A DNA stretch of 64,000 nt, taken from NCBI RefSeq assembly GCF_030464885.1, contig NZ_JALPRJ010000007.1, forward strand, positions 115,423-179,422, read 5' to 3'. Both the position numbers and the translations under genes were made by a program. Each line of letters begins with the position of its first letter. Position 1 is the stretch's first letter. The DNA comes from Caballeronia sp. SEWSISQ10-4 2. Lineage in GTDB: Bacteria; Pseudomonadota; Gammaproteobacteria; Burkholderiales; Burkholderiaceae. The notes below the pieces were generated by a model that was not told where the DNA came from, ran no database searches, and saw nothing but the letters and a program-made list of their open reading frames with translations. This document shows, one piece after another, positions 63,357 to 64,000 of this stretch.

Positions 63357-63872
63357 ATGAATAGAAGGCTTCTTCCGTATCACAGTCACCGCCGCCGCTT
63401 TCACCGGCGTGTTGCCGCCGCGTGGTTGCTGTTTGCGCTTGCGGCGGGCAGTGCGCCGGTTGACGCACAAAAAACCGAGCTGCTTGACCCGCGTGTGACT
63501 CAGTCGACTATTGTGGACACGATTTGCCGGCCTGGTTATGCCGACGATGTCCTGCCGCCCTTCGAGACCCTGCAGCGCCAAAAGGAGCAACTGCTGAAGC
63601 AGCGCCGTGTGAGCCCGGGAGACGCTTCGGATTACGCGCTGGATCACCGGATGCCGATCCTGCTCGGGGGTTCTCCGACGGCTGCGGCGAATCTGGACAT
63701 TCGCCGCTGGGATGGGCGTGCGGGGCAGCGCCGCAAGGAGCGGCTGGCGGTGTTTCTGAAGCGCTGCGTGTGTACCGGCGATATGCCGTTGGCCGCGGCG
63801 CAGGCGGCGATGGCGGGGGATTGGCCGAATCGGTTTCGGAATCTTTCCAGTCCTACATGTAATGGATCATGA
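63357..63872 (+). CDS. secreted HNH-type nuclease-like protein
   Basis: A 171-residue protein with a basic N-terminus, a hydrophobic signal (VAAAWLLFALAAGSAPVDA), and then TICRPGYADDVLPPFETLQR, DYALDHRMPILLGGSPTAAANL and a RRWDGRAGQRRKERL segment. DHRMPILLGG with the following Asn fits the degenerate HNH (His-Asn) pattern of small exported HNH proteins that begin with the T-x-C-x-P-G-Y motif. Two Cys in KRCVCTGDM may form a disulphide. No immunity gene is evident. An ATG at 63321 would spoil the signal. Confidence 0.75.
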   Translation: MNRRLLPYHSHRRRFHRRVAAAWLLFALAAGSAPVDAQKTELLDPRVTQSTIVDTICRPGYADDVLPPFETLQRQKEQLLKQRRVSPGDASDYALDHRMPILLGGSPTAAANLDIRRWDGRAGQRRKERLAVFLKRCVCTGDMPLAAAQAAMAGDWPNRFRNLSSPTCNGS

Positions 63873-63961
63873 GGTGGGGTTCGTTCGTACTTGATCGGGG
63901 GGCGGTGGTCGGGGGTGGTGCCGGGGTGGTGCTTTCGGCCTTAGCGGTCTGCGTGAGTTAG
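63869..63961 (+). CDS. possible 30-residue hydrophobic peptide
   Basis: An ATG overlaps the nuclease stop as ATGA. The peptide reads MRWGSFVLDRGAVV then GGGAGVVLSALAVCVS. It aligns with the C-terminus of the hydrophobic ORF at 665-955. It may be a truncated relative or part of a non-coding repeat. Confidence 0.3.
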   Translation: MRWGSFVLDRGAVVGGGAGVVLSALAVCVS

Positions 63962-64000
63962 CTGTATTTTTTATCACTATTAGCCACTGTGCGTGGCGGC
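63903..64000. repeat. inverted repeat, copy B (partner at 638-735)
   Basis: The reverse complement matches 638-735 at roughly 80-85% by eye. The similarity reaches the window edge, so the true right end is not visible. Confidence 0.75.

Overview
The window looks like a chromosomal segment of a beta-proteobacterium of the Burkholderiaceae, most like Paraburkholderia or Caballeronia. The grounds are high GC with strongly GC-biased third codon positions, an OmpC-type porin ending in Phe, a DUF4148 exported protein, the COG2308/COG2307/transglutaminase/Anbu operon, the cobA-nasT-nasS / narK-nirBD-nasA nitrate assimilation locus, and a paoABC-type periplasmic aldehyde oxidoreductase. The species assignment is inference. 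No rRNA, tRNA, CRISPR array, transposase or phage gene was recognised.

Layout. 1-1.1 kb: a scar region with a DHA2-type transporter fragment and a small hydrophobic ORF. Its 3' end recurs inverted in the last 98 bases of the window. 1.15-5.55 kb: a four-gene operon (circularly permuted ATP-grasp, alpha-E protein, transglutaminase, proteasome-like Anbu peptidase), a little-characterised predicted peptide-synthesis or modification system. 5.8-8.9 kb: porin and YihY/BrkB membrane protein. 9.2-21 kb: nitrate assimilation. The nitrate sensor NasS, the RNA-binding antiterminator NasT and the siroheme-forming methyltransferase CobA run leftward; the nitrate transporter, NADH-nitrite reductase NirBD and a nitrate reductase fused to a flavoprotein reductase run rightward. 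The intergenic region between them carries two divergent sigma-54 promoters, two NtrC-like palindromes and two leaders with ANTAR-type hairpins and intrinsic terminators.

21-31 kb: amidohydrolase plus MFS carrier, acyltransferase, acyl-CoA dehydrogenase, glycosyltransferase, and an SDR/MFS/IclR catabolic unit. 31-39 kb: cold-shock protein, amino-acid permease, DAHP synthase, RHH regulator with PHB-depolymerase-like esterase, nucleoside deaminase, chemoreceptor and two overlapping small genes. 39-45 kb: glycine-zipper envelope protein, small exported protein, sugar-efflux MFS, small hypotheticals and a glycosyltransferase. 44.8-49.4 kb: mocA and paoCBA, a molybdenum-cofactor aldehyde dehydrogenase with its cofactor cytidylyltransferase. 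49.8-58 kb: amino-acid binding protein, a GNAT-like protein overlapping an isochorismatase-type hydrolase, GFA and DUF488 proteins, neighbouring S53 and S10 peptidases, an ABM monooxygenase and a PRC-barrel protein. 58.8-64 kb: DUF4148 protein, a BvgS/EvgS-like hybrid kinase whose HPt domain is in another frame, and a secreted HNH-type protein.

The strongest regulatory story is nitrogen control. NtrC/sigma-54 appears to start both nitrate transcripts, and NasT, held by NasS until nitrate is present, would release both from termination. Another recurring theme is short tandem repeats (7, 9 and 12 bp units) at or inside gene ends.
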